Shown: positions 35,191 through 48,787, counted from the stretch's first letter. The stretch: 64,000 bases of DNA from Macrotis lagotis (GCF_037893015.1 NC_133666.1:566837237-566901236), one strand, 5' to 3'. The notes: generated by a model from the sequence alone, not told the origin. Translations and numbers: made by a program.

Positions 35191-36029
35191 TAAATATGAT
35201 GTAGGTGATGATTTTAAGTAGAGTATGATGCAATAACTTGTAATTAATGAATATTCTGCAGATACTCCCATGAGTCTGTTTTTGATGGCAGGGCAAGGGA
35301 AAGCCTTTATGTAAGTAAAAGACAAAATAACCAGATGATAATTGATAAATGTTATATAAGACACTACTTCAATAGCATATAATAACTTTATAGGAGATTC
35401 TCCCACATCCATAAATATATCGCTTTGTGGATCTCTACTTTTGGCTTTGTGTCTGGGATGGGAGATCACTTACCCTGAAACACCAGAAGGAATTGATAGG
35501 GAGTATTTCTTCCCCTTTGTAGTCTTGTTACTCCCAAGGCAGAGTTCTGAGCTTCTCTCAGTATGGTTAGATCACCAAAAAGCAATCTGACCGATTGCTA
35601 TCCCTGCTCTTCCAAGAACTTAACTTCAACTACATTAAAATTTGATGTGATGCCCTCAACTACTATGGAAGGCTATTTTTTTTAAGTTTATCTTAAGTAG
35701 CTTTTCTTTTAAAAAATGATCATGGGAAAACATTGTCTGTTATGTTGCCCAGGGTCTTTTGGATGCCCACAGTAAATTCTTCCTGGATTTTTATGTCAGA
35801 AATCTTATATCAGACTCTATAATTCAGTACATTTCCCTTTAGGCTTCAGTTGCCCGAAACTCAGAGATAAATGCATTGCTCATTTGTTAACACCTAGCTG
35901 GTTTTATTTTTTGTAATGCTCTTATTTTGAATTTCTTTTTTCTTTTCAAAACTGGAAATGTGTTTTTTGCCAATCTACAGAACTCCCAGTGAGGAATTTT
36001 CACTACCAAATAATATGACAACTTCTCTA

Positions 36030-36110
36030 CAATATAGAATTTTAGAAACAGTAGCTTGTGACCCTCTTAGGTTAAGCAACTTGTCTAGGATCACACAGCT
36101 AGTATGTGGA
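36030..36110 (-). mobile_element. MIR fragment
   Basis: GGTTAAGCAACTTGTCTAGG, ATCACACAGCTAGTATGTGG. Confidence 0.65.
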
Positions 36111-36319
36111 AGATGCAGGATATTTTTGTTTTATGTTGCATTTAATTCTGTAAATCTCATCAAGTGAGTTTTTTGAAGTAGAGCATAAATCTCAAATAAA
36201 GACACACAAAGACAATTCCTTAAGGTGAAAGAAGTGTAAGTCATAGGTCACAGATTTGAAGTTGGATTTTTACACATAGATGCCACTACTACCAACAACA
36301 AAAACAAAATAATAATAAT

Positions 36320-36545
36320 AATAGTATTTAGCATTTAGATTATACTTTTAAGACATACGAAGTGCTCTATAAATATTACTACATTGAGCCTCACAATAAC
36401 ACAGGATTTTGAGAGGTTCTTTTTATCTTCATTTTATAAAAACAAACTGAGGCAAATGGGTTAACTGACTTGCTCTGGGTCATACAGCTAAAAATCTAAG
36501 TCTGGATCAGAACTCAGAACATCCTTATATCAAGTCCAGTTCCTG
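36320..36545 (-). mobile_element. MIR
   Basis: GAAGTGCTCTATAAATATTA, then CACAATAACACAGGATTTTG and GACTTGCTCTGGGTCATACA. Confidence 0.75.
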
Positions 36546-36799
36546 TGTATTACATCACCAGATGCGTTTTCAAGTATGAAAAATTAAGGCACAGAAATTC
36601 AAACTTGTAGGGTTCCCTGATCAATTTTCTCTATTAGGACATGTTTCTTTGACATTTTTCAGTCTTTATGCATTTGTCATAAGTAATGCGTTGTCATTGT
36701 TTTTTTCTATAAATATGTACATGTATGCTTAATTTCATGTGGTTTACAGAACCCCATATTCATAAAATTATGTCAGTTGTATCTGGGACAAACACTGGA

Positions 36800-37200
36800 A
36801 AGCTGGAAAAAACCCTGGTTCACAACTACAAGACATCTATTTGAAATCCATTTCTGATATTTTACTACCTATATAACCTTGAGCAAGTCACTTAATATCT
36901 GTGGAACTCAGTTGCCATATCTTTTAAAATGTAATGTTGAAGTAGGTGATTATTAATATCTCTCTTCTCTTTAAAAGTAGAAAATTGTGCTTGACTTGGG
37001 TGCTAGTCTTAATTCAGGAAGAAATAGAATCAAATTCTGCTTTGACATGTAAATTTTCTTACTAGGTATTGTATGACCATGTATAAGTGACATAATCTTT
37101 CTCTCAATTTCCTCATCTGTAAAATGGAGATAATATCTATGTTTCTAACCTAATGAGGTTTTCATAACTTAGATGAGATTATATAATTAAATATAAATTA
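36800..37200 (+). mobile_element. Two MIR remnants
   Basis: TTGAGCAAGTCACTTAATAT near 36880, and CATCTGTAAAATGGAGATAA near 37112. Confidence 0.65.
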
Positions 37201-37819
37201 TTATGAAATCCTATGACCTAAGTTCATGAAGAATTCTGTAAAATTTATTATTTTCAGTTAGCAACTATGACAACAAATCTTTTCCCATGAGCAATGTCAA
37301 TGTGACAGTTGGTCATTAGCAACTAGAGTACAGGTCATCTTCTATTACAGACTGACAAATACAACTATAAGTACTTTGATTATCTGACATTTTGGTGCAC
37401 ACATTTACAAGTTGGAGGGAGGTAATTCTACTCATATAAAGTCAAATTATAGTGTAACTTAATGGGATGATCTGAAAAACGAAACCAAAAGTTCAGAAAA
37501 GTACCCTAGATACCCGGATTAATAAATTTAACATTATGATGACAAAATCATGCCCCATAACTACTAATTTCGGAATGGTCATGTTTAGGATGTAGAAAAA
37601 AAGACTTGTATTAGGGGATATAGTGCTAAAATATTTGAAGTGTTGTTATGTGGAAGATAATTGGACAGCTTCTTGGCCTTCTAGTCCCTTATTTGGAAAT
37701 TAGAGCCACTCAGATTTGACTACAATGTAAGAAAAACCTTTCAGGAGCTGTCCACAAGAATGAATTTACTTAAGAAATAAGAGCTACCTATCACTACAGG
37801 ACTTCAAGTAAAGGATTAC

Positions 37820-38010
37820 TGAATCATAGGATCATAGGTCTGAAGCTTAGAAAAGATCTCAGGTGCTTCTGGTCCAACTCTGAAATTTTTAAGGCATAGA
37901 AAATTGAAGTCAAGAGAGTTTAAGTGACTTGTACAGGGTCACATGGGTAGTAAGTTTCAAATATGACATTTGAAGTCAGGTTCTCTGATTTCCATTTCCT
38001 ATCCACAAAG
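37820..38010 (-). mobile_element. MIR-type remnant
   Basis: GAGTTTAAGTGACTTGTACA, GGGTCACATGGGTAGTAAG. Confidence 0.65.
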
Positions 38011-38199
38011 GTACACACAATAAATTCTTCTTGGATTTCACTACTCTTTCCACTGTTGGAAATATTGTAGAGGGAATTCCTGCTTCAGGTTGGAATAAAC
38101 TACTCAGGTACCTTCTAAATCTCCCATTCTATGGCTCTCAAAGCATTTATTGGATCACATTTTTTAAATTTTATTGATTCTTTTTTAAAATCACACTCA

Positions 38200-38362
38200 A
38201 GGGTGGCTAGGTGGGTATAGAGCATAGAGCACTGGCCCTGGAGTCAGGATTACCTGAGTTCAAAACTGACCTCAGACACTTAATAATTACCTAGCTGTGT
38301 GGCCTTGGGCAAGCCACTTAACTCCATTTGCCTTGCAAAAGCCTAAATAAATAAAAAGAAAA
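38200..38362 (+). mobile_element. Marsupial SINE
   Basis: GTGGCTAGGTGGGTATAGAG, then the canonical body and A-rich tail. Confidence 0.9.
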
Positions 38363-38519
38363 AGAAAAGAAAATCACACTCATTTCTGAATAAATCCTTC
38401 TACTCATTCAGTCAATATCTTATTTCTGAGATTATCTTCCATTTATTCTACTTTTAGGTGTGAATACATGAGTTTGTAAATACATATATGTAAACATATA
38501 TGTGATGATTTCTTTTTTA

Positions 38520-38640
38520 AAATGTAAGCTCCTTGATATAAGGGACTGGTGGGATTTTTCCCTTTTCTTTGGACCCCTAGCACCTAAAACCATGTCTGAT
38601 ACATAGAAAGTGCTTGATAAAAACTTGCTGAATGATTAAT
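38520..38640 (+). mobile_element. L2 3' end
   Basis: GTAAGCTCCTTGATATAAGG, then AAAACTTGCTGAATGATTAA. Confidence 0.7.
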
Positions 38641-38699
38641 GAACCCTTCCTTCTATATCCCAAAAATCTTATAACAAAGATGAAAGAGATCGGGAAAGT

Positions 38700-39850
38700 T
38701 TGATAAATCGATACATACATATACATCTGATATCTTATGTTGCTCTGGATAAAAATATGGAAAAGAATAGTGAATTCTGTTTTGGACATATTGAGTATGA
38801 GATGCCTATAAAATATCCAATTCAAATGTCTGATACACAGTTTGTAATGTAGAACTGGAAATCAGGAGAGAATAGTAAGAATAGTACTGGATAGATAGCT
38901 AGAAGTCATCTTCATAAGGCTTACAACTGAACACATGAGAGTTGATGAGGTAACCAAGACAGACAATGTCAAAAAAGAAGAGAAGTCCCAAGACAGAACC
39001 TTGGGTAATCATTCAATTAGGAGATGTCATATGATTAAGGGGGATCATATTTTGAAGCTGGGAGAGTGACTTGGGGGTGGGGGGGGCACTTTAAGGATTC
39101 TATTCATCAGTGAAGAAATTACAAAGGCTTTCTGACTTAAAAGGGTAGGAACAGACTTAAATTTTAATTCACAGATTATGGCAAAAAAGTCCCAAGTTAA
39201 TTTCTTTAGCGAGCAAAGAAAATGAGTTTCAATAGAAGTAGTGAAATTAAGCAAAGAAGAAACCACTGAGCTGGTGAGAACACCAACACTTAAGAAAGAA
39301 GAAAGAGGAAGGGGAACAGGCACAAGATGGGTGACTGGACTGGAGTCAACATGGATTCAACAACCTGGAGAAGAGGGTGGATAGAACATTTAAAAGGAAC
39401 CTAGGCCACCTCCTTTACAGGGAGGGGTCAGGGGAAGGTATCAAGGAGTGACCCACCCAGACATGACTGGAGTCAGCAATCACCTTGGAAGGCTCTGGGC
39501 CAGACAGGTAGAGGAGGGGTAGGGGGAAGGGGCTAAGATTTCTTTCTATTGTCTTAGTGAATTTACATTTGAGAAAAAAGGTTGGACTGAACAATGGGGA
39601 AGAAGTTAGAGACCCATAGAAAATGCCAGAAAGCACAGTTATAGTTCCTTAATATTTCAGGGAAGGCTAGACAAATATTTTTCTACTATTTCTCCATCAA
39701 GATGACTGGACAGATAAAAGAACAAAGAGAGGAGAGAGACACAGATGACAGAGACAGAGAAGAGAAGTCAATTGAAGATGTTCAGTTTCAGTTGAGAAAT
39801 GATGTCATAAGTGAGATTGCAAGGAGTTAAGAACTGAGAGGAGACAATCT
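38700..39850. mobile_element. Old LINE-like block
   Basis: TTTTGGACATATTGAGTATG, AACTGGAAATCAGGAGAGAA and GACAGAACCTTGGGTAATCA belong to a mammal-wide interspersed sequence that I believe is LINE-derived. Purine-rich and worn. Confidence 0.4.
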
Positions 39851-39869
39851 TCCTTAAACACAAGTCTGA

Positions 39870-40910
39870 CCATATCATCTGTTTATTCAATAAATGCATT
39901 GACTCTCTATTATCTTCAAGATTAAATATAAACTCCTCTATTTTAACTTTTAAATCCCTTTAGAAACTGATCCCCTTCTCCCTTTCCAAGATTCTTACAT
40001 TTTACTCCCTGTTGTGTACTCTGCCATATGTGTTAACCTGAGAGTTTATCTTAGTAAGGAACAGACTTCCAGAGTTTAGTCTAAAGTGCAAAATGGAATT
40101 AGATTAGCATGCACATTTATTAATATTTTCTAAATTCACTGATTATGCAGGCATGCATGGGGGGGGGGGGGCTGGCTAGAGACCCAGATTCCTAAAATGG
40201 AATCCTGAACTGGGGCTTTTATGTTTTGACATTTAGAAGATAGGATCTGAAAAGCCACTTCTGGCTAGTCCAATCAAAGAAGGGAGAGGGTCCCAACTCA
40301 GGATGGGGGGCAAGAAGCTAGATATCAGACATTCCATTAAAAGAGGTGTCTTAATATTTATGCTAAAGACCTCCACAAAGGAATGTGAGTCTCTTCCCCT
40401 CCGGGATGTCTGCACACTCATGTCACCCCAGATACAAAGAGATTTGTAATTAGGAGCCAACAATAGGCATTTAATAAATGTCTGTAGTCTTGCCTTGCCA
40501 TTGGCCTCCTTTCTGTTTTTTCAGGGAAGACACTCCCAAATCCCAGATCATTGCACATTCATTGGCTATCCCTCTATCTGAAATGTTCTTCCTCATTACT
40601 TCTACCTCCTGACTACCTTCAAATTATCAACTTTTTTCAGAACTAATGTTCTGGAAAAAAAACCTTTCCTGATTCTTTCTGATAGGGCCTTATCACTGTA
40701 ATTATTTCTCATTTATTTCATATATGTGTATTTATGCATATATATTTATAATAAATATATACTTATTGCTGGTAAATAGATGTTTTATGTTGTCTCCCCT
40801 AATTAAACTGTTAGATTGCTGAGGGGAAAAACTGTTCCCCCCCTTATCTTTGTTAAGCCCAGTGATTAGCAAAATGTGTGGCATATGGTAGTTAAATGCT
40901 TGTTGACAAA
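39870..40910 (+). mobile_element. L2 3' region, split
   Basis: 39890-40020 (AAGATTAAATATAAACTCCT) and 40490-40910 (TGAAATGTTCTTCCTCATTA, then GGTAGTTAAATGCTTGTTG) read as two parts of one L2. The 450 bp between (40021-40470, with a G12 run at 40160) is unassigned and may be an insertion. Confidence 0.55.
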
Positions 40911-41339
40911 AGAAAAAGTGATAGGAGAGGTAATAGTCAATAAATGTAGATCTAGTCAGTGGGATGGAAAACTTCCTCTAATACTGGTAAGTAACACATG
41001 AAGAGGAGTGGAAGATGTGAATGACATTCCTATTAAATATGAAGATGATAGAAACCTATGAGGGATAACTAACCTAGATGACAAAAATCAGCATTGGAAA
41101 ATATCTCATTTGGTTAGTACATTGAGCCATCTAATGAAATAAATATAATTAAGATAAATATAAAGTCTTACACCTGGATTAAAAAATAAACTCCATAATT
41201 ACAAGGTAGGGAAAGTATGGCTAGGTAGCAATTTGTTCGAAGAAGATCTGGAACTTTTAGGGTACTTCACATGTCATATTGTTGACAATTATTAAAGATT
41301 TAGAGATTGAAGATGGAAGATTAAAGGTCACTGAAAAGG

Positions 41340-41381
41340 TGAAGGAATTCCCAAGCTCTCAGGGAATTTAAAATTGCTCAG

Positions 41382-41418
<37 letters not shown>

Positions 41419-41900
41419 GAGGGCAGGCAGTCTGGCCACTTGACCTGGGGAGGCCCATGGTGCTCCACATAGCCTAAGAAAGAATGTGAGAAAAATCCTT
41501 CCTGCCAGAGTCAAAGAAGAGGGAAAAGAGAGAGAGCAGAAGGCACTGTACTTCTTGCTAAAAACCCTTTTATTGTAGGCATAGGGCAGCACTTGGGGAG
41601 TGGTCTTACACCTTGGGCCAGGTATCTTCCAATAACAAGCTACATACTGGTCTTTCCAGTCCGAAGGTGCTTGAACCCAAGTACAACATGTCATTTCCTG
41701 TCAGGCCAGCATCTATGGCCAAGATTAGGTAAAGGGGAAAGTGTGTGGGGGGGGGAGATACAAAACAACAAGGGGTGAAAGAATACAATCAACAATCAAG
41801 GTCAGCTTACATCTCAGGAGCAAACAGCCTTCCACAATTAACAAGATATTAACACCATTAAAGCTACATTCATAATTCTCTACATCATTTCCCTGCATCA
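41340..41900 (-). mobile_element. LTR-like fossil (solo), antisense
   Basis: Read on the minus strand it has a U3-like part, AATAAA (plus-strand TTTATT at 41569-41574), then a pyrimidine-rich U5-like part with a long CT run. Ends are set only roughly (best TG...CA guess 41375-41884). No internal region is attached. Possibly ERV class II; class and age uncertain. Confidence 0.5.
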
Positions 41901-42454
41901 ATATGGCAACAGGAGATCTAATGAGATCTCAGTCTACATTAAAATATGTATAGTATCCCAAAATAGAGATCTAATAGTCTCATTTCACTCTGCCATAGTC
42001 TGACCATATATGATATATTGATCAGTTTTGGAAGCCACAGATTTAAAAGTACTTTAAGAGGAGCAACCGGATTGGTGAAGAGCCTCATATACATTCAATA
42101 TAATTTCAAGGAATTGAGCACATTTTATCAGGAAAGGGTTGAAGGGTTATCACATGGTTTATGTTTGGCCCCAGAGAACAGAAATGAGAACAATGGATGG
42201 AATCTGCAAAAAGGCAAATTTAGACTCAGTGTAAGGCAGACACTTCCTTTCAGATGGAACTACTCAAAAGTATAATGCATTGTCTATGTAGGTATGCATT
42301 CCCCATCATTTGAGGTCTTATAGTAAAATCATTCAATAAATCCATAAACATTTATTAAATACCTACTATGTGCCAAAAAATTGTGGAAAGAGGTGAGAAT
42401 ACAGTTAGGAAGATAGTCCCTGCACTCCAGGAGATTATAATGTACTGAGGGAAG

Positions 42455-42560
42455 ACCCAATTGTGGTTCATCCTTCTTTTGAAGAGAATTAATGACATCA
42501 GGAGGGTGATGTCTTGACTTTACAAGTGAATTGGATTTAAATGAAGCAGAGCTGTATAAA
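42455..42560 (-). mobile_element. Long-SINE tail fragment (RTE-type tail)
   Basis: TTCATCCTTCTTTTGAAGAG, then GTGAATTGGATTTAAATGAA is the antisense tail seen also at 48006-48090. Confidence 0.65.
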
Positions 42561-42564
42561 GTTT

Positions 42565-43260
42565 GACCTTTTAAAGTTAAATCTTTCCCAGATCCCAACT
42601 TTTCTGAGACCACACCCAATCAATAATTTAAAAAACTTAGGTACGAATTGAGGCAAAAGAAGGCCTAATCTGCCTTCACAAAAGAACCGTTCTGGGAGGG
42701 GAAGACTCAGTATCTGTTCCTAACAGAAACAATTGTTATTTTCACCCTGAGTCATCAAAACCCAAACAATGAGCAAATGAAACTTGGACTGGGACCTATT
42801 GTGGACCAATCAATGAGAGCCAGAGAGGGTTTTCAGGGGTAGTTAAGTAGATCCCAACACACAAAAGGAAGCTGAAAAGTGAGGGGGAGAAGAGGGAGCT
42901 GGGAAATAGCCTATTCAGACCATTGTGGAAAAATCAGAGAAGTCTCAAAGTAGTGAAGCCTATAAGAAGTAAAATGTTCAAAACTGAACTCCCATCTTAC
43001 TGGAATTTTTGGAGTCCATGGCTCCACCCTTCATACAGAGGGACAGAAGATAGTGATAAAATGAAGTACTAAGACTAATAAGATCTTGCAGGGTGATGAG
43101 GTTTTCCCATTAAAGATCATATTGAAGTTTAGTAGAAAAGTCAGAAAATTGTAAAGTGCTGTGAACATCTTGAAAAAAGAGGCAAAAGGTGAACATCCAC
43201 TCTTTGGGGGTATTGTAAAGGAAATTCCTTTTCAAGAACTATTTGGATGAGTTTCTGCAG
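42565..43260 (+). repeat. Unknown interspersed repeat, copy 1
   Basis: Its first 200 bp (42565-42768) match 43980-44178 in the same orientation (GACCTTTTAA, AACAGAAACAATTG, TCATCAAAACCCAAAC). The right end is uncertain. The family was not recognised; it could be LTR-related. Confidence 0.6.
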
Positions 43261-43979
43261 TTTCTTCATCTCTGACATTTAATGCTATATTTAAATAAGC
43301 ATTCACCATCATCTTGTTTTATAATCACTCCTTCCTCAGATGAACTCATTCTCATGTTTTCATTATTTTTATCAGTTTTAAAAATTAATCTTAGTTTCCT
43401 CTCTTAACTATGAACTGCCCTAAAGCAAGATTTTGCCAAGTATCAGATTATTCTCCATTCATGGTTGATTCTTCATTGCAATCTAGAAATTCCATTCTTC
43501 AATGTTAATGAAGGTTCCAAAATATTTTTATATGCCAGATATGTGAGAGGTTGAACTGATAATCTAATCATTTTTGCACAGATGTTGAGACATAAGGGAA
43601 CTTTCAAATAAAGGCAATGTTATCATTAAAAAAAACCCTTTTAAATGTTTCCCAAGTATTTTGACAAATATTCAATAAAGACCTTACAGTTTTGTGTCAA
43701 ACCCCATGGAAGAGGCTGTTTTGATATGGGAAAAAAAATGTCATGTTAGCAATTGCTTACTTTGATCATACTAGAATGTCTGACTTTGAGTTGGGTTTTC
43801 TTTTTGAATGTTTTAGAACATAGTTATTGCATATAGCTAACATGGGATTAGCTCTTGAATGGGATATTTTTTAGTATCATCAATTTAAATGAAGAATGTC
43901 TAACAAATGGAATGTCAAATTTATTTAACTATAATAATAGTTTAGTTAAGTGATGTCCCTGGATGCAATGGTAGACACC

Positions 43980-44178
43980 GACCTTTTAAAACTAAGATCT
44001 TTCCCAGGTCCCAGCTTGTCTGAGACAACACCCATTCAATAATTTAAAAAGCTAAGTAAGCATTGAGGCAAAAGTTTGCCTTCACAAAAGACTCATTATG
44101 GGAAGGGAAAACCCTCGGTTTCTGGTCCTAACAGAAACAATTGCTATTTACACTCTGAGTTATCAAAACCCAAACATG
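43980..44178 (+). repeat. Unknown interspersed repeat, copy 2 (short)
   Basis: Starts at the same base of the repeat as copy 1 and stops after about 200 bp; clearly diverged from it. Confidence 0.6.
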
Positions 44179-45016
44179 CAATGGGTGGAGGAGTGAGGAG
44201 GAAGAAAAGGACTAAATTATACAATCAATAATTTGTGCCTAATTACTTTTAGATGAGTGTTGATATGTCTAAACCTAGTTTAATTGTTGTCCATTTTGAA
44301 GAAAGAGCCTCCTCTTGGTTTCTACTATGGTTTAGTGATTTGAGGGTTGCTATTTTTTTCCCAAAAATATGTTTAAAAATATTTAAACTTAGTGCTTTGA
44401 TAAGTTCATTTACTCTCTCAGTAGCTTTGCCAGAATGCTTTCAACTTCCCAGAAATCTTTATCAAGTCTAGATAGGCTAGGCAGTTCTGTCATGGCCAAG
44501 ATATGAAGCAGCAGCAATAGGTTTCATTCTGGCAAGAATCTTTTAAGCATAGTCTTCTGTTCAAAGAGCTTGTCCTCTAATCATGGCTACATTGGTTTTA
44601 TTTGTACCTCTACAATTTAATGTAATCAAAATTATCTATTTCTTCATCTCACTTTGAGGGAAGGATGCTACTTAAATAAATATCAGAGATCTCTCAAGGT
44701 ATGAAGATGGACCCCAATGAATTACAGAGACTGAGGCAAAGGGAAAAGACTCAAGAGTCACATTTATCCTAACCCAATCCCCACCCCACCCCACTGACCC
44801 ATCCTCATTAATGAGGAATGTGGTCTTCACAATCTAAACATGTAAATTAATCTAAGGAAAAAATCATATAATTCAAACCGACACAGGATTATTCCTTCAG
44901 CCCCAGGAATTGAATAGTCATCCAAACTTCAACAGATAAGACAGGGTCAGTTGACTCTTCAATATCCCAGAAGTTGCTTGTCAAGGGAGGAGGGGCACAT
45001 AGTTCAACTATTTTCT

Positions 45017-45190
45017 TTTTTTTTTTTAATTTAGGGTTTTTTTGTTCGTTTGTTTTTCAAGGCAATGTGGTTAAGTGGCTTACCCAAGGCCACACAGCTA
45101 GGTAATTATTAAGTGTCTGAGGCTGGATTTGAACTCAGGTACTCCTGATTCCAGTGCCAGTATTCTATCCACTGTGCCACCTAGCCGCCC
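45017..45190 (-). mobile_element. Marsupial SINE
   Basis: Exact target duplications TTCAACTATTTTCT at 45003-45016 and 45191-45204. Confidence 0.93.
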
Positions 45191-45204
45191 TTCAACTATT
45201 TTCT

Positions 45205-46000
45205 AATCTATAATATTCTACTGAAGAAATCTCAGACTTTATCCCACTCATCAGAGTGTTCTCTCTTTCTCTTGCTAATTCACAAATTCTTCTAAACATG
45301 TCCTTTAGGTAATATACTCCCTGGTTTCTAATTTTCTTATGCAGTCTCCTTTTATAGCTAGGTCCTTTATCCATTTGATCTTATCTTGATAAATGGTGTA
45401 AGATATTGGTTCATATCTACTTGCTAACAAATGTTGGAGAAGAGGTGGAAAAATTGGGACATTAATACACTGCTGGCAGAACTGTGAACTTATCCATTTT
45501 GGAAACATTCTGGAATTATACCCAGAGTTATAAAATTGAATATACCCTTTCAACCAGCAATACCACTATTAGGCCTGCTTCCCAAGGTGATCAGGAAAAA
45601 AGGAAAAGAACCTATATGTTCTAAAACATATATAACAGCTTTCTTTGTGATGGCAAAGAACTGGAAATTGGAAGAATACCCATCAATTGAGGAATGACTA
45701 AGCAAAGTGTGGTATATGATTGTGAAGGAATACTTCTATGCTGTAAAAAATAATGAGCTGGTTGATTTTAGAATAATATGGAAAGACTTACATAAATTAA
45801 TCAAGACTGAAGTAAGCAGAACCAAGAAAATACTGGCTACAATAATGGCAATACTATTTAAGGAATAACTGTGAATGACTAAGGTATTATGGGTATTTTA
45901 AATATTCAAATCAACTACAAAGGACCTATGAAGAAAGATGCTATCCAACTCCTGAAAAAGAACTGCTAAATAGAAGTATGCAAATTTGTTTTTTTTTCTC
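45205..46000 (+). mobile_element. L1 with 5' inversion
   Basis: 45205-45420 reads as L1 ORF2 on the minus strand (IKWIKDLAIKGDCIRKLETR). From about 45421 the sense strand carries later ORF2 and 3' sequence (AATGTTGGAGAAGAGGTGGA, AACTGGAAATTGGAAGAATA). This is the layout left by twin priming. Confidence 0.75.
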
Positions 46001-46239
46001 AAAGAAGATCAAAATGACATCATTATGGAGTCAAGTTACAGTATGTCTGACTAGAACTAATCAAACCAATATGTGTTCAAAATGCTCTGCCACCTTTTAG
46101 GCACAAAGAGTCCCATGAATATATGATATGTGGTAGAACTGTCTCTAAATTTGTATCTTTCATATTGCTTTTAAGCAACTGCAATTCTGCTTTGGTCATA
46201 GTGATGCAGAGAAAACTGGGCATGGGAGTGATGAGATCA

Positions 46240-46735
46240 GTTGGAGATAAACTTTGTAAATCTTTTGTTCGAATTGTAAAGGGAATCTTCCTCTGACCTT
46301 CCACACCTGAGGGCCTGACCTTCAACCTGACTTTATTTTTGGTGGGGCAGCCAGGGAGCACAAGTCCCCGAAGACCACCAGAAAGAGACCCCTCCCCCCA
46401 AAAGCAAAATCTCCAATGAGGGACTTGGTTCATTCCCAGGTCACCAGCCCCCTACCAGCGAGTCTGGGAGAGAATTTAAGGAGGAGAGAGGGGCTTGAGC
46501 TTTTGGAGCTTCCAGTCTCCTGCTGAACACCCCACCACCACCCTTGGCCTGGCCAATTCAATTAGTAATCTATGTGGTCTTCTCTTAAAACTCTTTCTAA
46601 TTTTTCTATCCCTTTCTTGATATGCTGTAACTTCCCTTAATAAATCTCTATTTTCTTTCCAAAACCTGCAGTCTGAGTTGTGGCTTCATGGGGCAGAATG
46701 GAATCCAAGAAACAAATCAGCAGCTACAATAGAAT
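46240..46735 (+). mobile_element. LTR-like fossil (solo)
   Basis: GC-richer block with a U3-like part, a TTTAAGG box near 46476, AATAAA at 46639-46644, then a U5-like part (CTGAGTTGTGGCTTCATGGG). Ends near TG at 46276 and CA at 46727. Gammaretrovirus-like in style (ERV1); no internal region is seen. Confidence 0.55.
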
Positions 46736-48005
46736 GCAACTTTTTTTTGATGCAGATATGCCATGCTCAAAAGCATAAGCTGTATCTTCTAGGAGTCTGA
46801 GCTACTCAGCAGTCACTTTCAGTATTCTCTTGGAGAAATAAAGGCTAATAGATCCAAGATCTTAAAAAAACCCACATACAAACACAAGTACTATTACAAG
46901 AATTTAGACTCAGGAATAAAGAATTGGAAAAAGTGCCAGCAGCTGGGGGGGGAGGGGACACCTCTCTGGATTTAGAGGTTCTTTAGGAATCCACTCACCC
47001 TATTATTATTCAGAGTAATGCTCTGATAAGAATTTCCCTGTAAAATGAAAACAGCATTTGAAATAACAAAGCTAGTCTTGTATTATTTATGGAATTTTTG
47101 TACCAGTGAAAAGGGTTTATCAGAAGGACAACACTGCCTAGCAACATTTCAGAATTATAGCTAGCACCTGAGGCTTCTACCAGCTCCTTAAGTTTTAATA
47201 AATCAATAAAATGGGCAGCATCAGTGCTATGAGAAACACTTCTTTAAAAAAAATTGTTAATCATAGAATTCACATCTCTTAGCTTGTGACATCTAACATA
47301 AACATGGGAAACATAAAATCTGGAAAACCATCAAATTGGTTCTTGACAGCTGATATATCATTCAGTGTGAAACCTTAGAATCAGAGGGTACCTTGCAGTT
47401 CATCTAATCCAGGTGCTACTACAAGCATGCATCCCCCCTGTAGAATACTTGACAAGCTATCATCAAACCTCAAAGGCTTCTAGAAGAAATTTTTAAATCA
47501 TTACTACTAATAAACACTGTTTCATTTTCAGTCAGCATGTTTAAATTTCCCTAGGCCTAGGATGATTCATATTCGAAGCAGAGTGTACAAATTCTGACAT
47601 TCTATGGTGGGGAATTCTCTCTTCACCAACTATAGCTCTATCAATCCCTTTGTCATAAGAGCATGGTTGGAGCCAGAGCCATGACACCAGATTGAGGGAA
47701 GTTGTCTGTGTTTTCTGTGGCTTTTTTTTTCTTTCTATTCTGATTTCCAGAGGTGACATGGCTGTACTTCCCACTGAGAGTCCAGCATCTGTGACCAGAG
47801 CAATGTGTGTAGTATGAGGCACTGAAGCAGAGAGATCTAATTTGGGATGCAGGGAGAATTTATCCACCTTAAATCAGCAAGCTATATAAACTGGTGAGCC
47901 AAAGGAAGAGGCAAGCCCATCTTTTTCATTCATTCATGTTCTCCAGCATTTCTTTATCATTAAGTAAAGGAAATGAAAGTGCTCTTCTTTCTGTTCCTAT
48001 ATTGT

Positions 48006-48305
48006 TGTGTCTTCATTCTTGAAGAAGACCATAACATCAGGGAAGTGATGCCAGGACAAGAATGTGAATTGGATTTAAATGAGGGGGAAATTGTGCTAAG
48101 TCACCAGCCTCACTTTTTCCTCCAGAGCCATCTGGGTCCAGTGGCCAGATATGAATCAGGATGACTGGAGATGGCCCTAGATGCGAGGCAACCAGGGTTA
48201 AGTGACTTGCCCAAGGTCACAGAGCTAGTAAATATCAAATGTCTGAGGCTGGCTTTGAATCCAGATTCTCCAGACTCAGGGCTCATGCTCTATCCATTGC
48301 ACTAT
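48006..48305 (-). mobile_element. Long SINE with RTE-type tail, antisense
   Basis: The tail (CATTCTTGAAGAAGACCATA) comes first, then the middle GGTCCAGTGGCCAGATATGA, then the SINE body and head. Same family as 9379-9688. Confidence 0.82.
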
Positions 48306-48787
48306 CAATATGATTCTTTGGTATATATGCTAGGGAACTTCAATCTTTCTGAACTGAATATCTGAAAGGAAGGAAGACTGGGAGGAAATAGTGATACTTA
48401 TCTCTACAAAAAGTTGAAAGTTTAAAGTCTCTTTTGAATTTTAATTCTATATTATTGAAGTTATAGGAATTTTTACTGTGTCTAAGTCTATGGGTGCTGA
48501 GGAAATAGAATGTAGAAAACAAACTGTCATTATGAGGATGGGGCAAAGAATAAATTATTACATCACATATTGTAATATTTTATCAACATTTCTTCTCCTA
48601 GACAAGATTGGGATCTGAAGAAAGGAGAAATGATCATTCATTAAAAGCCAAAATTTGAGGTGTGAACAGTGAGATAATGTCACCAGACTTATTCAGGTTA
48701 CAAGACTGACTGAAGTTTTAAACTCTAGAAGACATGGGAAAATAGCACAAGTAGAGCACTGTCATGACTCTTAAATGATGAAGAGTT

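Noticed and set aside
42565-44178. The two repeat copies as the paired LTRs of one provirus
   Set aside because: Copy 2 is only about 200 bp and stops inside the unit, the copies are diverged, and nothing retroviral was recognised between them.
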